Positions 7,667 through 15,084 of a DNA stretch of 22,317 nucleotides are shown here, one piece after another (positions within the stretch are counted from its first letter, which is position 1; each line of letters opens with the position of its first letter). The stretch is from Anaerolineaceae bacterium UBA2274 (lineage in GTDB: Bacteria; Chloroflexota; Anaerolineae; Anaerolineales; Anaerolineaceae): contig DDWY01000053.1 of the NCBI GenBank assembly GCA_002347705.1, positions 3,896-26,212 on the forward strand, given 5' to 3'. Position numbers and translations under genes: made by a program. The notes below the pieces were generated by a model. It did not search any database and was not told the DNA's origin. It saw nothing but the letters and a program-made list of their open reading frames with translations.

Positions 7667-8856
7667 ATATTGACCACGAAAAATGTACTTGCTGCAAGGT
7701 GTGTATCCGGAATTGCCCTTTTGGCGCTCTAAGCCTTGTGGGGGGCTCACTGCATGTAAACGAACTCTGCACCCTGTGCGGGGCTTGTGTGAATGTCTGC
7801 CGGTTTGATGCCCTGAGCATCGAACGCAAAAAAGCCTCACCAGAAGAACTGGCGCGCTACAAGGGCGTGTTCGTCTGGGCTGAACAGGATGAAGAAACCT
7901 CACCGCGCAAGCCGCGAAAAGTTGTGCTCGAATTGTTGGGGAAAGGCCGGGAATTGGCTGATAAGCTCGGGGAGGATCTGGTTGCGGTTGTTCTGGCAGG
8001 TCCTGGCGAAGTGGATACCGAGGTTTATGGGGAGCATGGCGCGGACAAGGTCATTATCTGCCAACATGAATTATTGGAGACTTTTTCCACGGATGGCTTT
8101 ACCAACGTCATGTGCGCAGTGATCACGAGCAAAAAACCGGCGGTGGTCCTCTACGGAGCCACACCCCACGGCCGGGATTTTGCGCCGCGTGTGGCTGCCC
8201 GCCTTTACCTGGGTCTGACGGCTGACTGCACAGGGCTTGAGATCAATGCTGAACGGCAGCTGGTTCAGACCCGCCCGGCTTTCGGTGGAAATATCATGGC
8301 GTCGATCATCACGCCCTACAACCGTCCGCAAACTTCAACCGTGCGGCCAAATGTATTCCCTGTTCCGGAGGAAAAGAAGGATTCATCGCTTGTGAAAGAG
8401 GTCTTTCCGGTTACGCTCAATCGCGCGGCAATCCGCACCAAGGTCGTGGAAAAGCGCTACCTGGACGAGGAAGGTGATCTTAGCATAGAAGACGCGCGTG
8501 TGATCGTCGCGGGCGGCAGGGGCTGCCAAAAAGCCGCGAATCTTGAGCTGTTGCAGGATCTGGCGGAGAAATTGGGTGGGGTGATGGCTGGTTCGCGGGC
8601 AATCGTGGAGCAAGGTTGGATCCCACACACCCGCCAGGTTGGCCAGTCCGGCACGACCGTTGGCCCTGAATTGTACATTGCCGCCGGCATCAGCGGCGCT
8701 ATCCAACACGTCGTGGGGATGAGCTCATCCAAGACGGTCATCGCGATCAACAAAGATCCTGAAGCTGCCATTTTTAAGACTGCTGATTTGGGCGTCGTTG
8801 GCGATGCTGTTGAGATTATCCCGCTTCTTTCTGCCCTGATTGAGGAGAAAAACTAA
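7660..8856 (+). CDS. etfA: Electron transfer flavoprotein subunit alpha with N-terminal ferredoxin domain
   Basis: A 398-residue EtfA. Residues 9-19 and 37-47 hold two Cys-x2-Cys-x2-Cys-x3-Cys sets (C9/12/15/19 and C37/40/43/47), a 2x[4Fe-4S] ferredoxin module absent from ordinary ETF alpha chains of about 320 residues. The ETF domain I follows (VVLELLGKGRELADKLG). The C-terminal FAD domain has VAGGRGC, GSRAIVEQGWIPHTRQVGQSG, a segment with GPELYIAAGISGAIQH and the closing INKDPEAAIFKTADLGVVGD. Such alpha subunits occur in the LctC protein of lactate dehydrogenase-ETF complexes, where they pass electrons to or from ferredoxin. Its gene lies third after the FAD dehydrogenase and etfB. The ATG at 7660 is the only reasonable start, since an in-frame stop lies at 7639. 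No ribosome-binding site is obvious, so coupling to upstream translation is likely. Confidence 0.95.
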   Translation: MLNIDHEKCTCCKVCIRNCPFGALSLVGGSLHVNELCTLCGACVNVCRFDALSIERKKASPEELARYKGVFVWAEQDEETSPRKPRKVVLELLGKGRELADKLGEDLVAVVLAGPGEVDTEVYGEHGADKVIICQHELLETFSTDGFTNVMCAVITSKKPAVVLYGATPHGRDFAPRVAARLYLGLTADCTGLEINAERQLVQTRPAFGGNIMASIITPYNRPQTSTVRPNVFPVPEEKKDSSLVKEVFPVTLNRAAIRTKVVEKRYLDEEGDLSIEDARVIVAGGRGCQKAANLELLQDLAEKLGGVMAGSRAIVEQGWIPHTRQVGQSGTTVGPELYIAAGISGAIQHVVGMSSSKTVIAINKDPEAAIFKTADLGVVGDAVEIIPLLSALIEEKN

Positions 8857-8919
8857 CCGTAAGAGGCTGTGATCTCGCTAAAGTTTACAGAACAGCTGAA
8901 TTGTTAGTGTCTCTAGCTG

Positions 8920-9085
8920 CGTAGGGCGGGTTATCGTGCTCGAAGAGTATGGCGTAAGCAGAAATTGTAATGACATACGCATTTAAAAGCCAACCCACCG
9001 GCAGCATGACAGAGGTTTGTATTGGTGGGTTGGCTATCACAAAGCACGGGTTGGTATGAGTTCCCTGACGCCAACCCACCCTACG
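8920..9085. repeat. Nested inverted-repeat intergenic element (GTGGGTTGG family)
   Basis: The outer ends CGTAGGGCGGGTT (8920-8932) and AACCCACCCTACG (9073-9085) are inverted copies matching at 12 of 13 positions. Inside, AGCCAACCCACC (8988-8999) pairs perfectly with GGTGGGTTGGCT (9024-9035), and GGGTTGG (9048-9054) pairs with CCAACCC (9071-9077). It looks like a non-coding palindromic mobile element of the REP/MITE kind. It occupies most of the 449-bp spacer 8857-9305, which has no convincing gene. A short CGTAG-GGA-CTACG hairpin with the same end motif follows at 9152-9164. Confidence 0.7.
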
Positions 9086-9163
9086 ATCGCCTTCTAATTT
9101 TAAATTACAAAAAACGAACAAGAATTGTTTGGTTGTTGGATGATTGAGTTGCGTAGGGACTAC

Positions 9164-9235
9164 GTTTCTCATCTTTGGATATTTTTAGATTTACTCTTAT
9201 TAGGAAACTGTTTTCAGAGCACGAAAATGTGAAAC
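9164..9235. repeat. Dispersed 72-73 bp repeat with inverted ends, copy B
   Basis: Diverged second copy of the element at 2374-2446. It starts GTTTCTCA (9164-9171) and ends TGTGAAAC (9228-9235), one base off a perfect inverted end. The core CTGTTTTCAG is identical in both copies. Both copies lie just beyond the 3' end of a minus-strand gene. Confidence 0.58.
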
Positions 9236-9238
9236 TCT

Positions 9239-9274
9239 GGAGCGTAATCGGAAAACCTTTTCGGATTCAGCTCC
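9239..9274. terminator. Imperfect long hairpin beyond the VOC gene
   Basis: GGAGC (9239-9243) pairs with GCTCC (9270-9274), then AATC with GATT and GAAAA with TTTTC around a two-base loop, with a few mismatches between the blocks. It lies 32 bp past the stop of the minus-strand VOC gene and could end or protect that transcript. There is no T-run after the stem on either strand, so a classical intrinsic terminator is not proven. Confidence 0.35.
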
Positions 9275-9305
9275 GCGTTGGTACGCAGAGAAAACTCCTT
9301 AACTG

Positions 9306-9683
9306 TCAGGCTTGTTTAATTCCAAAACAAATCCACCTTCCATCGATGTCTTTAGTGGTAAATTCCTGGTTGTGATAATCGGTTTTGTGCAGTCTTTGAA
9401 TGATTTTTCCTCTGTTTTTCTCAAACTCGTTCTGCAGTTCCTGCTGGCTTTCTGTGATGACATAGGCGTCTTCGCCATATCCGTATATTTCCCGGTTAGG
9501 AAAGACCCTCTGACAGCCGGCTTGAGTCAGGATGAACTCACCCCCATCCCGATAGAGGCAGATGTGCTGCTCTTTGACGCCCAGATAATCCACCCGCCTG
9601 GACCCCAGCTTTTCAACATAGTGCTCATCAGTTTTGTGAATATCTCGTGTTGGAAATACACAGTTTGACGCAAGTAGTTTCAT
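9306..9683 (-). CDS. VOC-fold (glyoxalase/bleomycin-resistance-like) protein
   Basis: A 125-residue protein with the beta-alpha-beta-beta-beta pattern of the vicinal-oxygen-chelate superfamily. An N-terminal strand and helix (CVFPTRDIHKTDEHYVEKLG) is followed by a strand (QHICLYRDGGEFILTQ), then DAYVIT and the helix ELQNEFEKNRGKII. It closes with FTTKDIDGRWICFG, the usual final strand of such domains. Many relatives bind a divalent metal and act on small molecules, but the substrate cannot be told here and the metal ligands are not clear-cut. The start ATG at 9683 has CAGGAAG upstream. It diverges from the SorC-type regulator gene, with the shared 125-bp region holding that operon's operator; shared control is possible but not shown. 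Confidence 0.7.
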   Translation of the reverse strand: MKLLASNCVFPTRDIHKTDEHYVEKLGSRRVDYLGVKEQHICLYRDGGEFILTQAGCQRVFPNREIYGYGEDAYVITESQQELQNEFEKNRGKIIQRLHKTDYHNQEFTTKDIDGRWICFGIKQA

Positions 9684-9734
9684 TAGAATCTTCCTGAAAA
9701 ATTGTCTTTCTATTGTTAAATCTGTGAAAGGGAC

Positions 9735-9763
9735 TGGACAAAATATAAATATCGTGATAATAT
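9735..9763 (+). promoter_or_regulatory. Promoter of the SorC / dehydrogenase / PTS operon
   Basis: TGGACA at 9735-9740 (5 of 6 to the -35 consensus) and TAATAT at 9758-9763 (4 of 6 to the -10) are separated by exactly 17 bases. Transcription would start near 9770, about 40 bases before the chosen start of the regulator gene. The -10 hexamer lies inside the palindrome annotated as operator, so a protein bound there would block or gate RNA polymerase. Confidence 0.5.
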
Positions 9764-9774
9764 CACATATGTGA
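9754..9774. promoter_or_regulatory. Overlapping palindromes, probable operator for the SorC-type regulator
   Basis: GTGATAATATCAC (9754-9766) is a perfect 13-base palindrome, and TCACATATGTGA (9763-9774) is a perfect 12-base palindrome overlapping it by four bases. Further GTGA half-sites lie at 9723 and 9791. Placement over the -10 box of the regulator's own promoter suggests autoregulation by the SorC-family protein; binding is inferred from position and symmetry. Confidence 0.55.
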
Positions 9775-9808
9775 ATCTAAATGAACAAATGTGAGTTTAG
9801 GAGAATCC

Positions 9809-10774
9809 TTGCCGAACAATAAAGTGAGTCCCAATCGATTGAACATCCTGGCAGATGCTGCAGCAATGTATTATCTCAAAGGACAATCCCAATCCCAGAT
9901 TGCGAAAAACCTGGATGTTTCAAGATCGATGGTCTCACGAATGCTGACAGACGCAAGAAGACTTGGTTTGGTCAGGATTCATATCGAACGCCCCGTAAAT
10001 CACAATACAGAACTCGAAAGACTTCTTTGCCAACAATTTGGTCTACAGACTGCCATCGTTGTAGAGCAACCAGGTGGGCAGGCTCTGTTAACTTCTCTAG
10101 GCAAGGCGGCTGCCCAGTATATAGAGGAAGAATTGAAGCCTGGTCAGACACTCGGCACTTCCTGGGGCACGGCAATCAGTGCGACAGTGGATGAACTTCA
10201 ATTTGAGACGCCTATTCCTGGGATTCGCATCGTTCAGTTGCTTGGTTCACTTGGCGCTCGCATCAAGCAATATCATGGAATTTCAATTGTGAACCGTCTC
10301 GTAGATAAATTGGGTGGTGAAGGGATTTACCTGAACGCACCATACCTGGTTGAAAGCGCTCGGCTGGCAAGTGTTTTGAAAGAGAATAAAGACATACTTG
10401 AAACCTTTCAACTTGGTAGTCAGGCTGATTTGGCATTATTGGGAATAGGCAGTGCTGAACCCAAAGTGTCACCTTATGTGTTGGCTGGCTATCTTCCAGA
10501 AGAGGAAATGGAGGATATATACGACAATGGCGCAATAGGAGATGTTAGTGGAAATTTCTTTGACATCAATGGCGATCCTTTACATTCTGAACTTCAGGAA
10601 AGAACAATTGGTATCTCTTTGGAAGATTTGAGAAACATACCACTGCGCATAGGCGTTTCGGGTGGTCCACACAAAATCGATCCAATTATTGGAGCGATTC
10701 GCGGAAAGCATGTAAATGTTTTAGTAACAGATGCCAATACGGCGCAAGGTGTAATAAATCGCACAAGAGAGTAA
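9809..10774 (+). CDS. SorC-family sugar-responsive transcriptional regulator
   Basis: A protein of about 321 residues. An N-terminal helix-turn-helix (YLKGQSQSQIAKNLDVSRS, then MVSRMLTDARRLGLV) is joined to a SorC/DeoR-type phosphosugar-binding domain. That domain has the typical SLGKAAAQYIEEEL helix, TLGTSWGTAISATV, DLALLGIGSAEP and, at the end, GVSGGPHKIDPIIGAIRGK followed by VNVLVTDANTA. Such proteins bind operator DNA as oligomers and respond to phosphorylated sugars. I place the start at the TTG at 9809 because AGGAG lies five bases before it. A GTG at 9791 in the same frame would add six residues but lacks a ribosome-binding site. The gene leads an operon with a 2-oxoacid dehydrogenase and a PTS permease (33 bp to E1-alpha), so its ligand is probably the phosphorylated product of that PTS. 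Confidence 0.9.
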   Translation: MPNNKVSPNRLNILADAAAMYYLKGQSQSQIAKNLDVSRSMVSRMLTDARRLGLVRIHIERPVNHNTELERLLCQQFGLQTAIVVEQPGGQALLTSLGKAAAQYIEEELKPGQTLGTSWGTAISATVDELQFETPIPGIRIVQLLGSLGARIKQYHGISIVNRLVDKLGGEGIYLNAPYLVESARLASVLKENKDILETFQLGSQADLALLGIGSAEPKVSPYVLAGYLPEEEMEDIYDNGAIGDVSGNFFDINGDPLHSELQERTIGISLEDLRNIPLRIGVSGGPHKIDPIIGAIRGKHVNVLVTDANTAQGVINRTRE

Positions 10775-10807
10775 GAAGCTATTTGATACGTATAAGAAGG
10801 AAAATTT

Positions 10808-11839
10808 ATGACAACCTGGAAGAAAGAAGAGTTTGACAATTTTGAAACGACTGATGTGCTTGTTAAGTCAATAGAATTAGGGCTTAAACAAGAACAGCTG
10901 GTCGATATGTATCGGACGATGGTCAAGATCCGTTTATTTGAAGAGATGGCGGATAAACAGTACGCACTTGGCAAGGTTCACGGTACGATGCATCTCTCAG
11001 CCGGGCAGGAAGCTGTGGCGGTAGGCACTGGCTTTGCCATCACTAAAGGTGACTATTTACTCAATCATCACCGCGGACATGGGCATTTCATTGCCAGTGG
11101 CGCAGATGTCAACAAGATGATGGCGGAATTTTTGGGTAAGGAAACTGGCTACTGCCGGGGACGCGGTGGCTCTATGCACATCGCTGATGTCACTGCTAAT
11201 AACCTGGGAGCTAACGGTATTGTAGGTGGTGGGTTGCAGCTTGCAGCGGGTGTGGGGCTGGCAGTTCAGATGAAGAAGAAAGAGCAGATCGTACTCACTA
11301 TTTTTGGGGACGGAGCTGCTAACGAAGGCATTTTCCATGAGTCGCTAAATATGGCTGCAATTTGGGATCTGCCTATCTTGTACTTATGTGAAAACAATCA
11401 ATATGGCATGTCTGCCAATGTGGCACGTGTCTCAGCTAAAACGCCCTTCAAGGATCGTGCGGCAGCTTATGGCATCCCTGGATATTACATTGATGGAAAT
11501 GATGTGCTGGCAGTTTATGAGTTCATCCGCAATGCAGCTGAGAACGCTCGTTCCGGGAAAGGACCTGTATTTGTTGAAGCACAGACCTATCGCTACTTTG
11601 GACATTCGAAAAGCGATCGTAATCTGTATCGCACTAAGGAGGAGATCGACTACTGGAAGTCGGTTGAAGATCCAATTATCCGTTTTGAAAAGTTACTGTT
11701 AACTGCCAATCTGATTGACGACCAGTCTATTAGCAAAATTAAGGAAGAGATGAGCGAAGTAATAGATGAATCGGTGATATTTGCAGAAAATTCACCGGAA
11801 CCGGATGTAAAAGACGTTATGGAGTGGGTATATGCCTGA
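10808..11839 (+). CDS. acoA: TPP-dependent 2-oxoacid/acetoin dehydrogenase E1 component, alpha subunit
   Basis: A 343-residue E1-alpha of the heterotetrameric type found in pyruvate, branched-chain and acetoin dehydrogenase complexes. The thiamine-diphosphate motif runs from GDGAANEG (G167-D168-G169) to ENNQYGMS. HRGHGHFIASG, GRGGSMHIAD and LGANGIVGGG are the usual E1-alpha landmarks, and the phosphorylation-loop-like region YRYFGHSKSD is present. Together with E1-beta it would decarboxylate the substrate and load the two-carbon unit on E2 lipoate. The overall motif style (GTMHLSAGQEAVAVG, the MHIADV context) reminds me most of acetoin-type AcoA, but pyruvate dehydrogenase is a close alternative, so the symbol is tentative. 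The ATG has AAGGAAAA upstream. The stop overlaps the E1-beta start by eight bases. Confidence 0.9.
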   Translation: MTTWKKEEFDNFETTDVLVKSIELGLKQEQLVDMYRTMVKIRLFEEMADKQYALGKVHGTMHLSAGQEAVAVGTGFAITKGDYLLNHHRGHGHFIASGADVNKMMAEFLGKETGYCRGRGGSMHIADVTANNLGANGIVGGGLQLAAGVGLAVQMKKKEQIVLTIFGDGAANEGIFHESLNMAAIWDLPILYLCENNQYGMSANVARVSAKTPFKDRAAAYGIPGYYIDGNDVLAVYEFIRNAAENARSGKGPVFVEAQTYRYFGHSKSDRNLYRTKEEIDYWKSVEDPIIRFEKLLLTANLIDDQSISKIKEEMSEVIDESVIFAENSPEPDVKDVMEWVYA

Positions 11840-12818
11840 GATTACTTACCGTGAAGCCATCCACGATACGATGGTTGAAGAAATGCGTCGTGATGAAGAC
11901 GTATTCTTAATTGGAGAAGATATTGGCACCTATGGCGGCGCCTTTGGAGTAAGCGCGGGCATGCTGGCTGAGTTTGGACCAGACCGTATCCGCGAAACAC
12001 CGATCTCCGAATTAGCGATTGTTGGCGCGGCAGCAGGCGCAGCCATGGTGGGTATGAAACCAATCGCAGAGTTAATGTTCATGGATTTCGTTTTGCTAGC
12101 ATTGGAACCACTCATGAATCAGGCTGCGAAAGCACGATATATGTTTGGAGGTAAAGCAACCGTCCCCATGGTAGTGCGTTTACCTGGAGGTTCTGGCACC
12201 GGTGCGGCAGCCCAACATTCACAATCCCTGGAGAGCATCTTGATGCACATTCCTGGGATCAAAGTGGTGGCTCCCAGTACTGCCTATGATGCCAAGGGTT
12301 TGTTGCTCAGTGCAATCAGGGACCCTAACCCGGTTTGTTTTGTGGAGCACAAACTGCTCTATAAAGTGAAGGGAGAGGTTCCTGAGGGCGAATACACCAT
12401 ACCTTTGGGCGTGGCGGATATTAAGCATGTTGGCAGCGATATTACCGTGGTGACTTCAGGGATTATGGTTCAGAAATCACTGGCGGTAGCCAAAAAACTG
12501 CGCCAGGAAGGTATCAGCGTGGAAGTGCTGGATTTGCGCACCTTGAGACCGATGGATACCCAGGCGATTATCAATTCTGTGAAGAAAACTGGGCGTTTGT
12601 TGGTAGTACACGAAGCAGTGCAGACTGGTGGTTGGGCTGGAGAGGTCATGGCTGTCGTTTCTTCCAGTGAAGCTTTTGGCTACCTGGATGCACCTATGCG
12701 CCGGCTGACCGGGAAAGATGTTCCCATTCCTTATAATCGTTTTCTTGAAGCAGCCGCTGTTCCCCAGGAAGATGATATCGAAGCTGAGATCCGCGCGATC
12801 GTTAGCAATAAGTACTAG
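11832..12818 (+). CDS. acoB: 2-oxoacid/acetoin dehydrogenase E1 component, beta subunit
   Basis: A 328-residue E1-beta (transketolase pyrimidine-binding plus C-terminal domain). Landmarks are the start ITYREAIHDTMVEEM, the glutamate-containing GEDIGTYGGAFG, ETPISELAIVGAAAGAAMVG, the Q-A-A-K helix MNQAAKARYMFGG, AAQHSQSLE and VVAPSTAYDAKGLL. The C-terminal domain begins at ITVVTSGIMV and includes LDLRTLRPMD and HEAVQTGGWAGE. Length is normal for the family. With E1-alpha it forms the alpha2-beta2 decarboxylase. The start overlaps the end of E1-alpha by eight bases (11832-11839), so translation is probably coupled and gives the two chains in equal amounts. Acetoin-type and pyruvate-type E1-beta cannot be separated safely by eye, so the symbol is tentative. 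Confidence 0.9.
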   Translation: MPEITYREAIHDTMVEEMRRDEDVFLIGEDIGTYGGAFGVSAGMLAEFGPDRIRETPISELAIVGAAAGAAMVGMKPIAELMFMDFVLLALEPLMNQAAKARYMFGGKATVPMVVRLPGGSGTGAAAQHSQSLESILMHIPGIKVVAPSTAYDAKGLLLSAIRDPNPVCFVEHKLLYKVKGEVPEGEYTIPLGVADIKHVGSDITVVTSGIMVQKSLAVAKKLRQEGISVEVLDLRTLRPMDTQAIINSVKKTGRLLVVHEAVQTGGWAGEVMAVVSSSEAFGYLDAPMRRLTGKDVPIPYNRFLEAAAVPQEDDIEAEIRAIVSNKY

Positions 12819-12833
12819 GAAAGGAAGCCGCTA

Positions 12834-14156
12834 ATGCCTACCCCTTTTATAATGCCAAAGATGGATATGGACCAGGAAGTTGTTACCATCATTTCTTGGT
12901 TAAAAAACGAAGGTGATCGGATTGAAAAAGGCGAATCCGTTATTGAAGTAGAAACCGACAAAATCGTCAGCGAAATCGAAGCTCCTGAAAGCGGTATTCT
13001 GGCTAACATTCTTTACCACGAAAATGATGAAGCTCCTGTAACCAAAGTTGTTGCTTATATTCTCAAAGAGGGTGAATCTCTGGATATCATTCCTATTGGC
13101 GAGAAAACAGTGGAAACAACAATCTCTAAACCAGAAGAAGCTTCAAAAGACACAGTGACCGCAAAATCTAGCTTACATGCCACACCTTTGGCTGAAAAAG
13201 TATCGAAAGATCTGGGCGTTCAACTGGAACAGGTGTCTCCAAGCGGTTCCAAGGTGACCCGTAAGGATGTTGAAGCCTTCGCCGAAAGAATGAAGGAGCA
13301 GGTTGCCCCACGGGTAAGCGTCCCAGCCACCCCTGCGGCACGCAGCCTGGCTGAAGAAAGGGGCGTAGACCTGGAATTTCTTTCAGGTTCCGGACCAAGA
13401 GGTCGTATTCAGGCAGCAGATGTGCCCATGCAGGCACCAACGACGATTATCCGGGCTGGTGTGACGACTTTAGTTCCACTCGTAGGAAAACGTAAACGAA
13501 TAGCCGAAAGATTAACAGCAAGTTATCAATCCACACCCCACATCTACCTCACAGTTGAAGTAGACATGACCTCCTCTGAATCTGCAAGAAAGCAGATTAA
13601 TATGTTGGCAGAAAAAGAAGGGCAGCCGACGATTTCTGTTACCGCGTTTCTGGTGAAAATGGTAACCTGGGCTTTGGGGCGGCATCCCTATCTGAATGCT
13701 TCCTTGCAGGATGACAAAATTCTTTTGTCTGAAGCTGCAAATATCGGGATAGCCACAGCTATCGACGACGGCTTGATTGTTCCAGTGATTCATAGCGCAA
13801 ATAAACTATCGCTTCGTGAAATTAACACGCAGCTTCGATATCTGACCAACCAGGCACGTACCGGGGCGCTCACAGCCGAGGAAGTAACAGGCGGAACATT
13901 TACCATATCCAACTTGGGGATGTTCGGAATTGGTTCGTTCACAGCTATCATAAATCCTCCGCAGTCAGCCATCCTGGCAGTGGGTGGACTGGTTCGAAAA
14001 CCTGTTGTGGTTGATGAAAATGACACTATTGCTGTTCGTCCGATGATGAATCTGACACTTGGTGCTGACCATCGTGTTGTAGACGGTGCTGTTGCGGCAT
14101 CATTTTTGGCGGATCTGGTTACCGTTCTTGAGACACCGGAATTAGTACTTTATTGA
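12834..14156 (+). CDS. Dihydrolipoamide acyltransferase (E2) with two E3/E1-binding domains
   Basis: A 440-residue E2 core protein. Residues 1-76 are a lipoyl domain with the lipoylated lysine K43 in VETDKIVS. Two peripheral-subunit-binding domains follow: about 116-151 (ATPLAEKVSKDLG ... GSKVTRKDVEAF) and about 165-198 (ATPAARSLAEERG ... GPRGRIQAADV), separated by a short linker. The acyltransferase domain covers about 210-440, with the catalytic H413 and D417 in DHRVVDG. It accepts the acyl group from E1 and passes it to CoA. Most bacterial E2 chains have one binding domain, so the duplicated one is notable. No E3 (dihydrolipoamide dehydrogenase) gene is next to it, so E3 must come from elsewhere in the genome. 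AGGAAAGGA precedes the ATG, 15 bp after E1-beta. Confidence 0.93.
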   Translation: MPTPFIMPKMDMDQEVVTIISWLKNEGDRIEKGESVIEVETDKIVSEIEAPESGILANILYHENDEAPVTKVVAYILKEGESLDIIPIGEKTVETTISKPEEASKDTVTAKSSLHATPLAEKVSKDLGVQLEQVSPSGSKVTRKDVEAFAERMKEQVAPRVSVPATPAARSLAEERGVDLEFLSGSGPRGRIQAADVPMQAPTTIIRAGVTTLVPLVGKRKRIAERLTASYQSTPHIYLTVEVDMTSSESARKQINMLAEKEGQPTISVTAFLVKMVTWALGRHPYLNASLQDDKILLSEAANIGIATAIDDGLIVPVIHSANKLSLREINTQLRYLTNQARTGALTAEEVTGGTFTISNLGMFGIGSFTAIINPPQSAILAVGGLVRKPVVVDENDTIAVRPMMNLTLGADHRVVDGAVAASFLADLVTVLETPELVLY

Positions 14157-14222
14157 TTATTTTTAGAATAAGGATTAATATAGATTGCAGATGAATAACA
14201 CGGAAATATTAGAGAAAACATT

Positions 14223-14705
14223 ATGTCTTTAGACCAGTACTTATCAAAATCATCTATCCTACTTGGATTGGAGGCGGAAACCAGCAGCGATGTTATCTGT
14301 CAGTTAGGAGAGACGCTGTTTAATGCTGGATTGGTCAAAGACTCTTACGTAGAAGCTGTGATAAATCGAGAAAAAACATTACCTACTGGTTTACCTTTAG
14401 ATGGAGAAATTAATGTCGCCATTCCACATACGGACATCGAGCATGTAAATAAATCGGCTGTCGCCATGGCGACCTTAGCCAAACCCGTGACATTTCAGAA
14501 TATGGTTGTGCCTGACGAGTCGATTAATGTACATATTGTATTCCTCCTGGCGCTCGATGAGCCTCACGCGCAAATTGAAATGCTGCAAGAGGTGGCTGGC
14601 GTGGTGCAAAATACAGATCTCTTGGAGTTATTAATGACAGCCACAGATCCAAAAGAAGTATTGGCTGCTTTTGCTAAATCAGAAACCGATCCAAAATCAA
14701 ATTGA
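14223..14705 (+). CDS. gatA: PTS EIIA component, galactitol/fructose-like family
   Basis: A 160-residue EIIA domain protein of the PTS_EIIA type 2 fold. The phosphorylated histidine is H69 in VAIPHTDIEHV, preceded by TGLPLDGEINVAIPH as in GatA-like proteins. The helical C-terminus (AQIEMLQEVAGVVQ and LLELLMTATDPKEVL) is also typical. It would receive phosphate from HPr-P and pass it to the EIIB encoded next. The gene lies 66 bp after the E2 gene; its ribosome-binding site is weak (AGAGA). EIIB and EIIC follow on the same strand, giving a complete three-subunit permease. Enzyme I and HPr are not in the window. The galactitol name is from family only; other hexitols, pentitols or tagatose are equally possible substrates. 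Confidence 0.88.
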   Translation: MSLDQYLSKSSILLGLEAETSSDVICQLGETLFNAGLVKDSYVEAVINREKTLPTGLPLDGEINVAIPHTDIEHVNKSAVAMATLAKPVTFQNMVVPDESINVHIVFLLALDEPHAQIEMLQEVAGVVQNTDLLELLMTATDPKEVLAAFAKSETDPKSN

Positions 14706-14747
14706 GTCTGGTTTCACTTATAAGTAGTTATTACGAAGGAGAATACG

Positions 14748-15035
14748 ATGATTGGTAAGAAAAGAATTCTGGTAGCATGCGGGACTGCCATTGCCACCTC
14801 GACCGTAGTTGCCAAAGCTATCGAAGAAGCCTTGGAAAAGCGCGGCATACAAGCCACAATCCGTCAGTGCAAGGCGAGTGAGGTACCGAGCCTTGCGCAG
14901 GATGCCGATTTGATCGTAACGACAACTCCAGTTGCTACTGATCATGGAAAACCAGTAATTCAAACACTGGCGTTTCTAACAGGAATTGGAAAGGAGGCGG
15001 TTATCGAACAAATTATTGAGAAACTTAAGTCGTAG
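14748..15035 (+). CDS. gatB: PTS EIIB component, galactitol type
   Basis: A 95-residue single-domain EIIB of the lactose/galactitol fold. The phosphocysteine C11 lies in the loop ILVACGTAIATSTVVA right after the first beta strand, as in GatB. The rest alternates strands and helices (ATIRQCKASEVP, ADLIVTTTPV) and ends with a lysine-rich helix. It carries phosphate from EIIA to the sugar in EIIC. The ATG has the strong ribosome-binding site GAAGGAGAA. Gaps of 42 bp upstream and 49 bp downstream are free of terminators, so it is in the same transcript as gatA and gatC. Length is that of the family. Confidence 0.9.
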   Translation: MIGKKRILVACGTAIATSTVVAKAIEEALEKRGIQATIRQCKASEVPSLAQDADLIVTTTPVATDHGKPVIQTLAFLTGIGKEAVIEQIIEKLKS

Positions 15036-15084
15036 ATTTTTTATCGTTAGTAGATATTTATATTAGCTTTGAAAGGACAATAAG

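Noticed and set aside
8885..9172. A 95-codon minus-strand open frame in the spacer after etfA
   Set aside because: It runs through the palindromic element and has no ribosome-binding site; the repeat structure explains the sequence better.
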